Made by a program: the position numbers and the translations under genes
From: Aradus depressus
Lineage: Eukaryota > Arthropoda > Insecta > Hemiptera > Aradidae
Reading direction: 5' to 3'
Assembly: GCA_963662175.1 (NCBI GenBank)
Contig: OY759214.1
Coordinates: 1,426,001 to 1,490,000 of the forward strand
Length of the DNA: 64,000 nucleotides
Shown: positions 12,911-24,413 of the stretch, one piece after another
How the letters are laid out: every line of letters begins with the position of its first letter
Numbering within the stretch: the stretch's first letter is position 1
The notes under the pieces: model-generated
What the model saw: only the letters and a program-made list of their open reading frames with translations
Told to the model about the DNA's origin: nothing
Databases searched by the model: none

Positions 12911-15900
12911 TTAGAAGGGTCTGTAGGACCTCGGCTGAATGTAGTACCGGTAGTTAGGGGTGGTCATAGACCAGTCTCGGGTGGCCGGGTGGTCCAAGCA
13001 GTCTGCGGAGCACGTTCCAGGGTACCTGCAATCATATGTATTTATGTTCAACCGTAACTTGGAAATAGGATACTTCATCAACAGGCATACATCAAGGTAG
13101 CTTATAAATTAGATACATAAACAGTTATTAGATCTGAGTGTGATATTTATTAACAATAATAGAAAATAAATAATTAAAAAAGTAATATTTCTAATATTGT
13201 TTTTAACTATATTTTAAATTATGATACATATTTTATATTTATAATATACATAAAAGTAACTTCTGAGCTCAAGGTCGTGGGTTCGTAGCCCGACCGAGGC
13301 CCTTAGTTTATTTTATCTGGGAGGTAAAATAAACTTAAGCACGCCGTCCTTCGGATGGGACGTTAAGCGATGGTCCCGAGCCTGTACGATGTCAGGTACT
13401 CGTTAAAGACCCCTACCCTAGATGAATAAAAATTTAGGGTAGGCAAAATTTAGAACTCCCACAGTAGAGTCGGGCTCATGTCCACCAGAGTGACGAAAGA
13501 GCACTTTGGTAGTAGGCGATATGACCTCGAAGTTAAAGCCCGGGCATGAGTCATAAAACCTAACCTAACCTACATAAAAGTAGTTGATTAACTGGCACTG
13601 CGGGAATTCATTGCGTCTTTCTCCGACCTTTTTATTTTGGTCAACGTTTACTTCTTACTCCTGAAATGCACCCGGCGCCTTTTTTAATTTGATATATTGA
13701 CTGAATGAAGAGGGGGGAGAGGGGTACTCATGTTATCCAGGCAGAAAGCCGACAGATTAGCCCCTCGTTAGTATTTGATCTATTCTCCAACCTCTAATGA
13801 AGCGCCGGATCCTTTCGAAGCTCTCAACTCATCAGGATTGAGGACCTCCTCATGGAAGATGTGAGTAACCTTCACGCAGAGTGTGTAGCATGATTTCCTC
13901 CATTACTTCACAGTTTCTGCAGAATGAATCCAGAACAAGACTCATTTTAAACAGATTTCTTACCTAGTGGTTCTCCATCACTTTTCTAAATGTCCTCAGG
14001 GGTTGGTCGAGAAGAGTTGTTCTTCTCTTGTCCGGTCTTTTAATCAACTTTTTTGACAGTCGACAACTCGGTTGAGATGAGTATCCTTTTCACAACGGCC
14101 AATCAATCCTCCAGGACTGTTTAGCGATGCGCCTCCTGACCCCAAATGTGATATTTAGCTTGATGACGACAACTTGTTCCCTTTTATTAACACATTCTTA
14201 GGTTCGCATTTAACACATTTTGCAGTAACTGACTCATTTGACATTTCAATAATTAAAGTGGTATAAAAAAAAAAAAGTTCCATCTAACGCAGAAGTGTAT
14301 TTGAAATGAATTCTGGCTACAGCTGGAAACTGATCATCGTTGATCTGGCAATCGTTTCATCGATCTGGCATCAAATAATAAAACAGAAATTATGAAAAAA
14401 ACAGTTAAAGAAAATTGAACAGATTGACCATTGTACTTGAAGTATAATGTCAACTAAAAAAAACAAAAAAACAGGACAGTTCCATCTCTTTTCCATCCAT
14501 TTTCAAGTGGATTCAATTGTTTACATTCTGAGGATAAATCCACATAATATGCACTTAAATTACATTATAATGAATTGTATGATAATTGTATGTTTATAGT
14601 AGGTATAATAAATTTGGTGCATCGACTATAAGTAAAGTGCATCATTGTTGCACAACCAAAAGTGACAATGAAAAAAAAAGTATATATATATATATACGAG
14701 TATCATTTAGGGTAGGTAATTTATTATTATTGTTTCATTTATATCATTTTTTGAGAGAGAAACTAGTACATAAAAAGTAATCGAATTAGACTGAATACTT
14801 TGTTTAAGTTGAGGATAACAATTCAGAGGAAGTCTTGAGAATATACATTTTACTAATTCAATATAAATTACAAAAAGGAAAAATAAGTATAAACAGACCT
14901 CAATGCTGTAAAAAAATAAGTATAAACAGACCTCAATGCTGTAAAAAAATAAGTATAAACAGACCTCAATGCTGTAAAAAAATAAGTATAAACAGACCTC
15001 AATGCTGTAAAAAAATAAGTATAAACAGACCTCAATGCTGTAAAAAAATAAGTAAAAACAGACCTCAATGCTGTAAAAAAATAAGTATAAACAGACCTCA
15101 ATGCTGTAAAAAATGATTGAATAATTAATAATCCAATAATACAAATACAGCAGTCAAGTGGCAGCTAATGTTCTGAAAGGTTTTATAGTCGATATAGAAA
15201 TAGTGCAACACACACAGGTCTTCATTAGGTCAATGGGATCATTGTATCGTATAATAAAAATAATCTTTATTGGCGGGACTCAGCCCCATACACTATTTCA
15301 CAATTAAAAATTTGATAGTTATTATGACTCATGCCCGGGCTTTAACTACGAGGTCATATTGCCTACTACCAGAGCGCTCTTTCGTCACTCTAGTGGACAT
15401 GAGCCCGACTCTACTATGGGAGTTCTAAATTTTGCTTACCTTAAATTTTTATTCACCTAGGACAGGAGTACCTGACATCGTACAGGCTCGGGACCATCGC
15501 TTAACGTCCCATCCGAAGGACGGCGTGCATAAGTTTATTTAACCTCCCAGATAAAATAAACTAAGGGCCTCGGCCGGGTTTCGAACCCACGATCTAGAGC
15601 TCAGAAGGCAAGCACGCATACCACTGAGCTATCGGCTACCTCAACAACAATTTGATAGGTAAACTTATTTAAATAAGTTTAGAAAAAAAAATATAAATGC
15701 ATAAAGATATATTTACATTATCTCTGCAGAAGATCAACAATAGATTAAGCTTGAAGAGACAACATAAATAATAACATAATAAAAATGAGCAGAAAATAAA
15801 AGCTTCAACTGTGAACAACATTTATTATAAATTTAATACTATTTAAAACAATAAGAGAGAAGTTAATAAGACAAATTTTAAGAAAAAGAAAAATATATAG

Positions 15901-18900
15901 GTATAGTGCTCAATCGTGGTTCTGGCGGACATGAGAAAATTTATGAAAATAATTATATAGAGAACTATGTTATAACCAGAGACATTAAACAGCCAAAATA
16001 ATAAACATAACAATAATAAATAATAGATATTCATAAGCTTTAAAATAAAAATAATAAATTGTATAAAAACAAAGAAACAGAATAAAGAGAAGAAAAAATT
16101 AAATGACAGGAAAAACTGAATTAGTCAAGGATTTTAGTATTTGGAGTAAAACTCTCATTTTAAAAAGAGAATGCTAGTTTTGAAAAATTCGGTGTTTCGG
16201 GAATTTACGAGTAGCGTGATAAGGGGGCCTAATAAGGAGTAGCGTGATAAGGGGGCCTAATAAGGAGTAGCGTGATAAGGGGGCCTAATAAGGAGTAGCG
16301 TGATAAGGGGACCTAATAAGGAGTAGCGTGATAAGGGGACCTAATAAGGAGTAGCGTGATAAGGGGGCCTAATAAGGAGTAGCGTGATAAGGGGACCTAA
16401 TAAGGAGTAGCGTGATAAGGGGGCCTAATAAGGAGTAGCGTGATAAGGGGACCTAATAAGGAGTAGCGTGATAAGGGGACCTTATAAAGGAGGGTCTGAG
16501 AATAAAGCCAAGCATACTAGTTGCTTAATATGCGGAAAGAACAAAAGTTGGAGGAAAAGGTGACACTTAGAACATTAATGGAAGAAACAAGATAGATTGG
16601 GAGCTGCTGAGAGTATACTGGTATGTGATGGGATCCTTGTTGTTGCAGAAATACTTCTTTGGTATGTGATGGGATCCTTGTTGTTGCAGAAGTACTTCTT
16701 TGGTATGTGATGGGATCCTTGTTGTTGCAGAAGTACTTCTTTGGTATGTGATGGGATCCTTGTTGTTGCAGAAGTACTTCTTTGGTATGTGATGGGATCC
16801 TTGTTGTTGCAGAAGTACTTCTTTGGTATGTGATGGGATCCTTGTTGTTGCAGAAGTACTTCTTTGGTATGTGATGGGATCCTTGTTGTTGCAAAAGTAC
16901 TTCTTTGGTATGTGATGGGATCCTTGTTGTTGCAGAAGTACTTCTTTGGTATGTGATGGGATCCTTGTTGTTGCAGAAGTACTTCTTTGGTATGTGATGG
17001 GATCCTTGTTGTTGCAGAAGTACTTCTTTGGTATGTGATGGGATCCTTGTTGTTGCAGAAGTACTTCTTTGGTATGTGATGGGATCCTTGTTGTTGCAAA
17101 AGTACTTATTTGGTATGTGATGGGATCCTTGTTGTTGCAGAAGTACTTCTTTGGTATGTGATGGGATCCTTGTTGTTGCAGAAGTACTTCTTTGGTATGT
17201 GATGGGATCCTTGTTGTTGCAGAAGTACTTCTTTGGTATGTGATGGGATCCTTGTTGTTGCAAAAGTACTTCTTTGGTATGTGATGGGATCCTTGTTGTT
17301 GCAGAAGTACTTCTTTGGTATGTGATGGGATCCTTGTTGTTGCAGAAGTACTTCTTTGCGCTGAGGACTTAATTTATTACAATTAATTGAAACTGGAAAA
17401 GTACATTGTTAGTTTACACGGAATACTTTGTTATACCTGCATGAGACGACAGGGGGGGACCAGTGTGCATGCGGTGGAGGGGGGCACATGTAGTTGGAGC
17501 AGCCCGAGGTACAGAGACTGCGGATCAGGTAAGAACAAGTGCGAGGTCGTCCTCGGGCAACTGGTGGAGGGTGATGGAGGTGCTCCCCAGTCCCATCCTC
17601 ACAGTTGCAGCAGAGGCCCGGGGCTGCGTCCTGTGTGTCTACGGCGGGCGGGGTCTCCTGGGGAGGGCACATCTCCGGAGTGTCATGCAGGGGGCAGTAG
17701 CACCCCATCTGGGAAACATACCATCAGTCTACCTCCACACCACACTTTTTTAAACTTCCAAAAATTTGACAAGCCGAAAAGAACAGGAAAGAAGAAATCT
17801 TAATCCACTTTTTCCGGAAAAATGAATAAAAAAAGTACTCTCGGGCTTACATACGTAATATTTCATGTGATTTCATTATGTTATTATCTTCACAAACAGT
17901 TCATGTGATAATCTGGATACTATAATATACTGTATATGCAATTGACTGCACGAAGCGAGGTCTTCCCTTTTGAGCCAGCAACCTTTCAGATTGATTGTTT
18001 GTGTGATACACGATATCGCATCTGCTCTTAGATGTACACCAAATTTTGCAAAAATGTTGAATGAACTCTAACGTTTTTGGTTATGTATCCAACTAGTGAA
18101 AGTCATAAAAAATAATCAAAGCAAATACTTTTAGACAGTCAATTCTCCTGTCCATCAGTGTTGTCTTATGTAAATTTGTTTTTCTGAACGAATTAAATTG
18201 CATTTAAAACATTTTCTTAAAACATATTTTTTTACATTTAGAAAGATGCCTTACTTTTAAATCATGAAATATATAACAATTTTTGTTATATTCGTGAGGT
18301 CACTGATCCATGGATCTACTATATCAGTGCCGGCGTGATCATAAGAGGCAAACTAGGCAGCCTCATAGGGCAGCAAAATCGACACTGCGGCTCACGATTT
18401 TTATATTAAATATATAGAAGTCATCATTAACAAAAGATAAACGCTATTTTGATAATGTGATTTATTTCAAATAGAGTGAAAATAAATAAATACAGTCACT
18501 CTGGTGGACATGAGCCCGACTCTACTTCGGGAGTACTACATTTTGCGTAACCTAAATTTTTATTCACCTAGTGTAGGGATCTTTAACGAGGACCTCATCG
18601 TACAGACTCGGGACCATCGCTTAAGGCATGCTCAAGGTTTTTTCCTCTCCCAGAAAAAAAACCTAAGGGTCTCGGCGCTTCGAACCCGCGATCTAGACCT
18701 CAGGAAGCTAGCACGCTACCTCTGAGCGACCTATATAACATCCTTGTTTATAACAAAATTAAGTTAATAATACTTACTAAGATGATCAGTTTTTATATCC
18801 TGCAAAATTTGAACTGTGTTTATCATTTTTCCATTTCATCCTTTTCTCTTTGATAATTGAAAAAAATATATATGGAATTTAATAAGTTGATATCTAGCCA

Positions 18901-20017
18901 GCCACCTCCCTTATACAAGGAGTTGACAGCGAAAATGAAACTCAACTTTCTCAAGTACAAAGTTTGTTACCTGCGGCTGGAGCGGAGGGCGGATAAAGTT
19001 CTCTTCAGGACACCAGCCAGATCGGGGGTACTGAGTGTGATGGTAGGGCCGTGCCTCCTGTCCGTTCACAGTGACTGTGGGAGTAAGGCGATATGGCTGC
19101 TCTCTGCTCTTACCGCAGTAGCAGCCTTCAGAGCGGGTCACGATCTTCGGCACTCGGTGAGTCGTCCTAGGACAAACATCTCTCTGTGACAACCTTGTCA
19201 AACATAGGTCATAGGTTATATCTCACTGGGCCCCTTGCCATCATTAGTCAGCTCAATGACAATATTTAGGTGAATTATCTAATGTGCACTCAATTGTATT
19301 TATGTCGAGGGGGCGGGTGCGACACAGCATGAGATTTCGGACTAGACCATGGGATATCCAATTAAGACAAGACAAAGAGGAAGCCTAGCGCTTCCTGGGA
19401 TGAGATAAGAGCTACAGATGTTCACGTCAATATAAAGACCCCTACTCTAGGTGAATAAGCCAGACAAAATTTAGGACTTCCAAAGTAGAGTCGAGCTCAT
19501 ATCCACCAAAATTTGGAAATAACGCTCTGGTAGTAGGCGATATGACCTCGTAGTTAAAGCTCGGGCCTGAGTCACAATAACTAACTACCCTAGTGTTTTA
19601 TTAAGGCAAACACTGCCTGATAACATACCGGAATCTATTATCCGCATTAATACCCCAGACTTACCCTCTCTAGGCCTGCACTGTATACCAGTAAAGTCTG
19701 AAAAGTCCGAGGAAGGAAAAAAAAAAAATACTAGTAAATGTGAATCATGTCCCCTGTCCGAAAAAATGAACTAAGTTTTCACCCTCCGCCCGAGACCTAC
19801 TGAACCCCCCTCTACTGAACATCAACAGGTAGGTTACTGAGGCACTTGCTGAACTCTCTTACTAATATTATATAGAAAACATAATACAGGAAACTCACTG
19901 TTCCAGTTCCCGAACCATCTTCTCCAGTTGGTTGAGTATCTCTTTTCGCGCACATACTGGCTTGAGGTTGTCCTGCCTGCATCGAACCAGGTCGGGAGGA
20001 AAGCAGTGCTCCGCCAT
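12911..20017 (-). CDS. cysteine-rich orphan protein, four exons
   Basis: The exons on the minus strand are 19899-20017, 18971-19181, 17437-17708 and 12911-13025. Each join is in phase (2, 0, 2), giving 238 residues from ATG 20017 (MAEHCFPPDLVRCR) to TAA 12911. An in-frame TAA lies 36 bp before the ATG, and AATAAA lies about 75 bp after the stop, at 12833-12838. The protein has no signal peptide or obvious membrane segment. It has 20 cysteines (about 8%), many prolines and tyrosines, pairs such as CYC, CC and CNC in exon 3, and a tail ending YYIQPRSYRPF. The family is not recognised; a structural or sperm/cuticle protein is conceivable but unproven. Introns 1 and 2 contain SINE copies. Intron 3 contains a SINE and three minisatellites. 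The acceptor of exon 2 (CACAGAG) is the least certain junction. Confidence 0.8.
13259..13566 (+). repeat. tRNA-derived SINE, body without 5' head
   Basis: It starts at TTCTGAGCTCAAGGTCG, the same truncation point as the copy at 395. It then continues through GGATGGGACGTTAAGCGATGG to GGGCATGAGTCATAA. It lies in intron 3 of the minus-strand cysteine-rich gene. Confidence 0.8.
13740..14160 (-). mobile_element. possible LINE relic
   Basis: The minus-strand translation contains KMSLVLDSFCRNCEVMEE followed by a His-x-Leu stretch. This resembles the Cys/His-rich C-terminus of non-LTR reverse transcriptases. Frames are broken on both sides, so the call is tentative. Confidence 0.3.
14884..15113. repeat. 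33-bp minisatellite, 7 copies
   Basis: The unit AAGTATAAACAGACCTCAAT plus GCTGTAAAAAAAT is repeated seven times, nearly identically. The period is a multiple of three, so periodic open frames (KISINRPQCCK on plus, YFFTALRSVYT on minus) arise without coding meaning. Confidence 0.95.
15317..15642 (-). repeat. tRNA-derived SINE, near full length
   Basis: This is the best reverse-orientation copy, from the tail (TTATGACTCATGCCCGGGC) to the head (GCATACCACTGAGCTATCGG). It includes the B box (GGTTTCGAACCCACGAT) and the central CATCCGAAGGACGGCGTGC. Confidence 0.8.
16209..16487. repeat. 28-bp minisatellite, about 10 copies
   Basis: Tandem copies of GTAGCGTGATAAGGGGGCCT plus AATAAGGA. Units differ mainly as GGGGGCC or GGGGACC. 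Confidence 0.95.
16620..17358. repeat. 41-bp minisatellite, 18 copies
   Basis: Tandem copies of GGTATGTGATGGGATCCTTG plus TTGTTGCAGAAGTACTTCTTT. A 41-bp unit cycles through all three frames, which produces the long repetitive open frames on the minus strand (248 and 174 codons). These are not genes. The array ends about 80 bp from exon 3 of the cysteine-rich gene. Confidence 0.95.
18496..18730 (-). repeat. tRNA-derived SINE, tail-truncated copy
   Basis: A reverse copy from CTCTGGTGGACATGAGCCC to a degraded head (GCTACCTCTGAGCGACC), in intron 2 of the cysteine-rich gene. Confidence 0.7.
19430..19590 (+). repeat. SINE 3' fragment
   Basis: It contains AAAGACCCCTACTCTAGG, a diverged CTCATATCCACCA, GCTCTGGTAGTAGGCG and the tail GAGTCACAATAACTAAC. 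It lies in intron 1 of the cysteine-rich gene. Confidence 0.7.
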
Positions 20018-20452
20018 AATCCTGCCTTCTCGAGTGCTCCTCGTCTCAATTTAACATTTACCTGATTTAGATGCCTGTTTTATACATGTCTTAAAAAAAA
20101 TTTCCCCTACATTTTTTGTATATTTTTAAAATTTCGACATTTTTTCTTTTGATGGGTTACATTGCAGAGTGCATGGACAGTGATGGTTTTTCTGTTGTTG
20201 TCATGGAGATGAAACTGCAATTTATTTAATTTATAAAAATGCATATTTTGACATATATATATTTTTTGTTTCTTTTTATACAGATGAAATCATTCTGAAT
20301 TACAGAATTATATAGGTCATTTTCTATTTCAAAAAAAGATCTGAAATAACGTGATGATACTGATAAATTCGGACCTCGTTATTGCAACTCGGTGGCGAAT
20401 TATTGCTGGTCTTGCCGTAAGATCCCCAATTAATTGGTCAGCAACTCCATGA
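20018..20452. other. upstream flank of the cysteine-rich gene
   Basis: AT-rich DNA with no supported gene. The promoter of the cysteine-rich gene should lie here, but I see no diagnostic element. Confidence 0.3.
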
Positions 20453-21091
20453 CTAAAAGTTAGTTGCGGCAACTTGGGCCTTTTCAGAACATTCTTTCAA
20501 CACTTCATTAGGATAGCATCTAACAAGTAATAAGAAAGCTTCATCCACCATCTTCTGCATTTCCATTTGAGACTTTTGTAAACCTTACGGCTACGCCTGG
20601 CATTCTTTCTACAGATGGGCTCACCTGTTTCCTCAGCAAGAAAGCAAAGAGGGGGAGCTAGCTTGAGGCTCCAAATCATCTGGGAAAATGTCCACCACGG
20701 ATTGGTCTGAGGAAGATGTCTCGATTGACGAAGAAGCTGTGACCCATCGGAAGAACCTCATCGGGATGAGGGTCGGGTGGAGGCGGATTGCCCTAAAAAA
20801 ACATTCAAAATAGTATAGAAAACAAAAATACTACCCGCCCAATTATAGAAAACAAAAGAATGGGGCAGAGTATACACCAACCTGAACAATCCATCAGTTG
20901 TATCATCGGCATCTGAATCTCATTCATACTCCGATTCACTGGCCTGGTCGTCGCAAGCCCTTCGACATCAGTTGTATCATCGGCATCTGAATCTCATTCA
21001 TACTCCGATTCACAGGCCTGGTCGTCGCAAGCCCTTCGACTTTGTCAAAATAGTTATCTAAATCATCCTCGATAACAGTTTTAGAACTCAT
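20453..21091 (-). pseudogene. decayed spliced gene, unidentified
   Basis: Minus-strand coding-like segments run from MSSKTVIEDDLDNYFDK (ATG 21091) to a C-terminus ending SEKAQVAATNF (stop at 20453). A plausible intron lies near 20793-20882 (donor TTCAG/GTTGGT, acceptor TTTTTTTAG). A 74-bp tandem duplication near 20897-21044 shifts the frame, and in-frame stops occur (ESEYE-stop, LLSC-stop). The protein is acidic with a mixed-charge C-terminus. I do not recognise a family; it could be a host pseudogene or the remains of a transposon ORF. Confidence 0.35.
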
Positions 21092-21775
21092 TTTTTCAGT
21101 CAATTGTCTAAATTAAAAAACAATAATAATAATTAAATAAAAAACTAAAAAGTACCAACTATTGCCAAAATAAATTGAGTTATTGTTAGGGGCTGTTTTA
21201 ATGAACTGAAATAAATAAAAACAAATGTCCAATAACCAAGAAAAGTATGTTAATATTTGAGAAGACAAAACGATTCGGCCCAACATTCTGAGGACTTGCA
21301 ACTTGTATTACAAAATATTATCTTGGCTAACAACCTTAGAACAAAACTCCAATTTCGACAGAATGATAAATAATTTAACAATTAGCATCAAACAGACAAA
21401 CCGGAAATGTTTGAGATAAATACGCAGATTAGCCCAAACAATATGCTGATTACAGCTCCAAATAAGATCTGATGAAATAAAGAAGTTTTTCTAATTTCAT
21501 AAAACAAATAATCATTGGTACGCATAGACATTAAAAGGTAAGGTAATATTTATGTACTTCAAAAATCTGAAGATAACCTTTAAAACAAAACAAAAAAGGT
21601 TACAGTTGGATGCACTTGTTGAATGTAGGCATGAGGGGATCAAATAATCGAATATTCTGCAGAGGATTCGATAGCATTCCCAAAGCAAATGAGGGGACGA
21701 CCACAACTAAACTCAAATTAATGTAACTATAGGGGTCCACATAGGGGCCACTAAGCGTAAGGACTAAAATTACGA

Positions 21776-22160
21776 ACTTGTGTTTCACATTCTCTTATAT
21801 TTTCTAAAAAAATCACTTCTATGCAGTAATATTAGTTCATCTGCCTCTAGCTTAGTGAACTATAACTAGAAAATAGCATTTTTTATGGTTTATGGCAAAT
21901 TGAATGTGTCCGTAATATTCGAGGTAGGTCGAACCTGTGTTTAGCATTCTCTTATGTTTTCTAAAAAAAATCACGTCTATACAGTAATATTGGTTTATCG
22001 CAAATTGAACGTGTACGAAATATTCGAAGATGGTCGAACATGTGTTTCGCATTCTCCTATATTTTCTAAAAAATCACTTCTATAGAGTAATATTGGTTCA
22101 TCTGCCTCAACATTAGTGAACTATAACTAGAAAATAACATTTTTTATGGTTTATCGCTTT
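21776..22160. repeat. three diverged tandem units, about 105-160 bp
   Basis: Each unit has GTGTTT(C/A)(A/G)CATTCTC, TATTTTCTAAAAAAATCAC, an AGTAATATT(A/G)GTT step and, in two of the three, GAACTATAACTAGAAAATA. Unit length varies by an internal deletion. Confidence 0.75.
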
Positions 22161-22189
22161 AAGAGTTATTTTTACATTGTATTATTAGA

Positions 22190-23534
22190 TTAAGCATGCC
22201 CTGGACAGTACAGGTGTTTTGTTTAAACCCAGCGAAAAGAAGACACTTGTAGAAATGAACTACCAAGCCCCTAGGATATATTCTCTTGTTAAATTACATA
22301 AAGATAACAACCCTATTAGGCCTATTGTTTCCTTTAACTCAGCTCCTTCAGGACGAGTTTCCAAGAAAATAGTGAAATTGTTTTTAAATTTTCACTGATA
22401 TCCGGTCGGGGCACTCGTTTGCCAGTAGCAGAGAACTCATAAAAGATCTTGAAGGTATGTCGAGCCATATGGCCTCCTTTGACGTTGTGAACCTGTTTCC
22501 GCGCGGACATCTTTATGGACCATCTGGAAAGAAGTATATTGAATGAACGGAACCCCTTCTTCGATGCGGTTTTTTTCTGGAAGAGATATGTGGACGACAT
22601 TTTTATAGAATTTAATGGCCCACCTTCCAGATTAGAATCACTCCTGGACTATTTAAACGTGTGCCATCCTAGGATACAATTTACTTTGGAAATAGGAGGT
22701 AATAAATTAAACTTTTTAGAGTTGACTTTGTACATAACAGACAATACTATATCATTTGAAATTTACAGAAAACCTACTTCCACTGACACAGTTATACCTG
22801 CAGACTCTTCCCATCCTCATGGACACAAAATGGCGGCATTTCATTTTCTCACCAACCGACTGCTTCATGTTCCGCTGACCAGCGGTAATTTCGATAAGGA
22901 GAAAAATTGCATAAAACATAGCGCAAAAGTCAACGGATATGACGCGGGGTTGGTCGAGAGAATGATAAAGAAAAAATTTAAGAATAAGCTTATGCCCCGA
23001 GACCTGAAAAGGAATGAGGATGTATACAAGGATTGGTGTGTACTCCCTTACCTAGAGCCTGTGTACCAGAGGATCGGTCGTACTATTACTAGAGACGGAG
23101 TCAGGGTGGCCTACAGAAATGAAAACACTTTAAAGAATTGTTTCCCGAGTCTGGAGGACAGAGTACCTTTCAGAGACAAATCCGGTGTGTACAAACTGAC
23201 GAGGTGATTGCAATGCAACATATATTGGATATACAGGAAGGAAACTACACATACGGACTAAGGAACATCTATGAAGAAGGGATTCCGAGTTCATTATTCA
23301 TTGTCAAAATGAGGGCCATACTGGTACCCATAGAGTGGCACTGTTGCACGAGGGTACCAAGGGAAGACGTACAGATAGAAGGCTTGGAGATCCGACTTTC
23401 GTTATATGAGGATACGAACAGTCTTAAGAAAAAAAATAGAGGTTAAGAACTTCCTTCTCCTGCCTGACCTACCTGGTGTGAGAGACTGGTTCAAAACTAA
23501 GGGAAGTAGCTGTCCTGTGAGAGATGTAGTGTAA
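22190..23534 (+). mobile_element. Penelope-like element, broken RT and GIY-YIG
   Basis: Reverse-transcriptase blocks of the Penelope type can be read in order: SLVKLHKDNNPIRPIVS, MASFDVVNLFP, FWKRYVDDIFIEF and GGNKLNFLELTLY. After a frameshift near 23200 comes a GIY-YIG endonuclease-like stretch (GVYKLT, then CNATYIGYTGRKLHIRTKEH). The C-terminus ends GSSCPVRDVV before TAA 23532-23534. The 5' part is missing, the region between motif A and the YVDD box is deleted, and stops occur near 22395 and 23206. It cannot be autonomous. Long open segments remain (22515-23207). Confidence 0.8.
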
Positions 23535-24374
23535 ATATGTTTTGGCTGGTTTTATAAAGATATTTATTATGTGTATTATATTTCAAGTATGTGATAATAT
23601 TTTTAATATTGTATTTATTTATTTATTCTAATTTTTTTATTATTTTTTCTAAATTATATTTTATGACAACAATAATTTCTTTGGCTGTATGCTGAAAAAA
23701 TAATGTCAGAATTCCTCACGTAAGTTTCTGTGCTTCCTCTAAACCTTTGATCTCTATATTAGGTGGACCCTACCTTCTATTTTTTCTGATTTGAGGGTTT
23801 CAGACCGGGACTCGGGTTCACGATTCAAGACATGGGTATACCTTGTTTGAGGGCCCAAGTCTGTGTATGGGACCAGATTTGGAGGGAGAGCGGAAATTTT
23901 CGTTTATGTCGGGGTGTGGCCTCAAATTCAGAGAGAGGAGAAAGTTCAAAAGAGCAAAACATCAGGTTAGAGTTCACCAAATAAAGAGATTGAAGATTTA
24001 GGGGGGAGCGGAAGGTTATTTATGAGTCGGGATTTAGTCTTAAATTCAGAGATCGAAGGACACTCAAAAAAGAGGAGCCGTCCACCAGCCCTAGTTTGGA
24101 ATGTGGGTAAAATAATTTTCAGTCTTCCAGGTGAGAAGTACCTAAATACGGGTTAGGCTTTGGTGGCATGATCTTACCACGGTTGAGGATGACAGTTTTA
24201 TTTCAAAGATAGAACTCCATCCCTGGGCCATCGATGTTGAGTAAATATCCAAATAACACTCTTATAGAGGTAAGGCTAATATGCATTGTAAATAAGGACA
24301 AGTGAAAAAAAAAGTACTAAACTAAACCGAATCATGCAAATATGCTGCGCTCTTCCAGGCGAGCTGAACGAAGG

Positions 24375-24375
<1 letters not shown>
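23535..24375. other. intergenic, no gene seen
   Basis: Mostly AT-rich after the Penelope-like end, then a more balanced stretch with repeated GAGAG words. No coding or family signal was seen. Confidence 0.4.

Positions 24376-24413
<38 letters not shown>

Noticed and set aside
14707..15144. Repetitive open frames on both strands over the 33-bp array
   Set aside because: The period is a multiple of three, so open frames are expected by chance.
16517..17263. Long minus-strand open frames (248 and 174 codons) rich in QQQGSHHIP
   Set aside because: They are produced by the 41-bp minisatellite cycling through three frames; no start, splice or family evidence.
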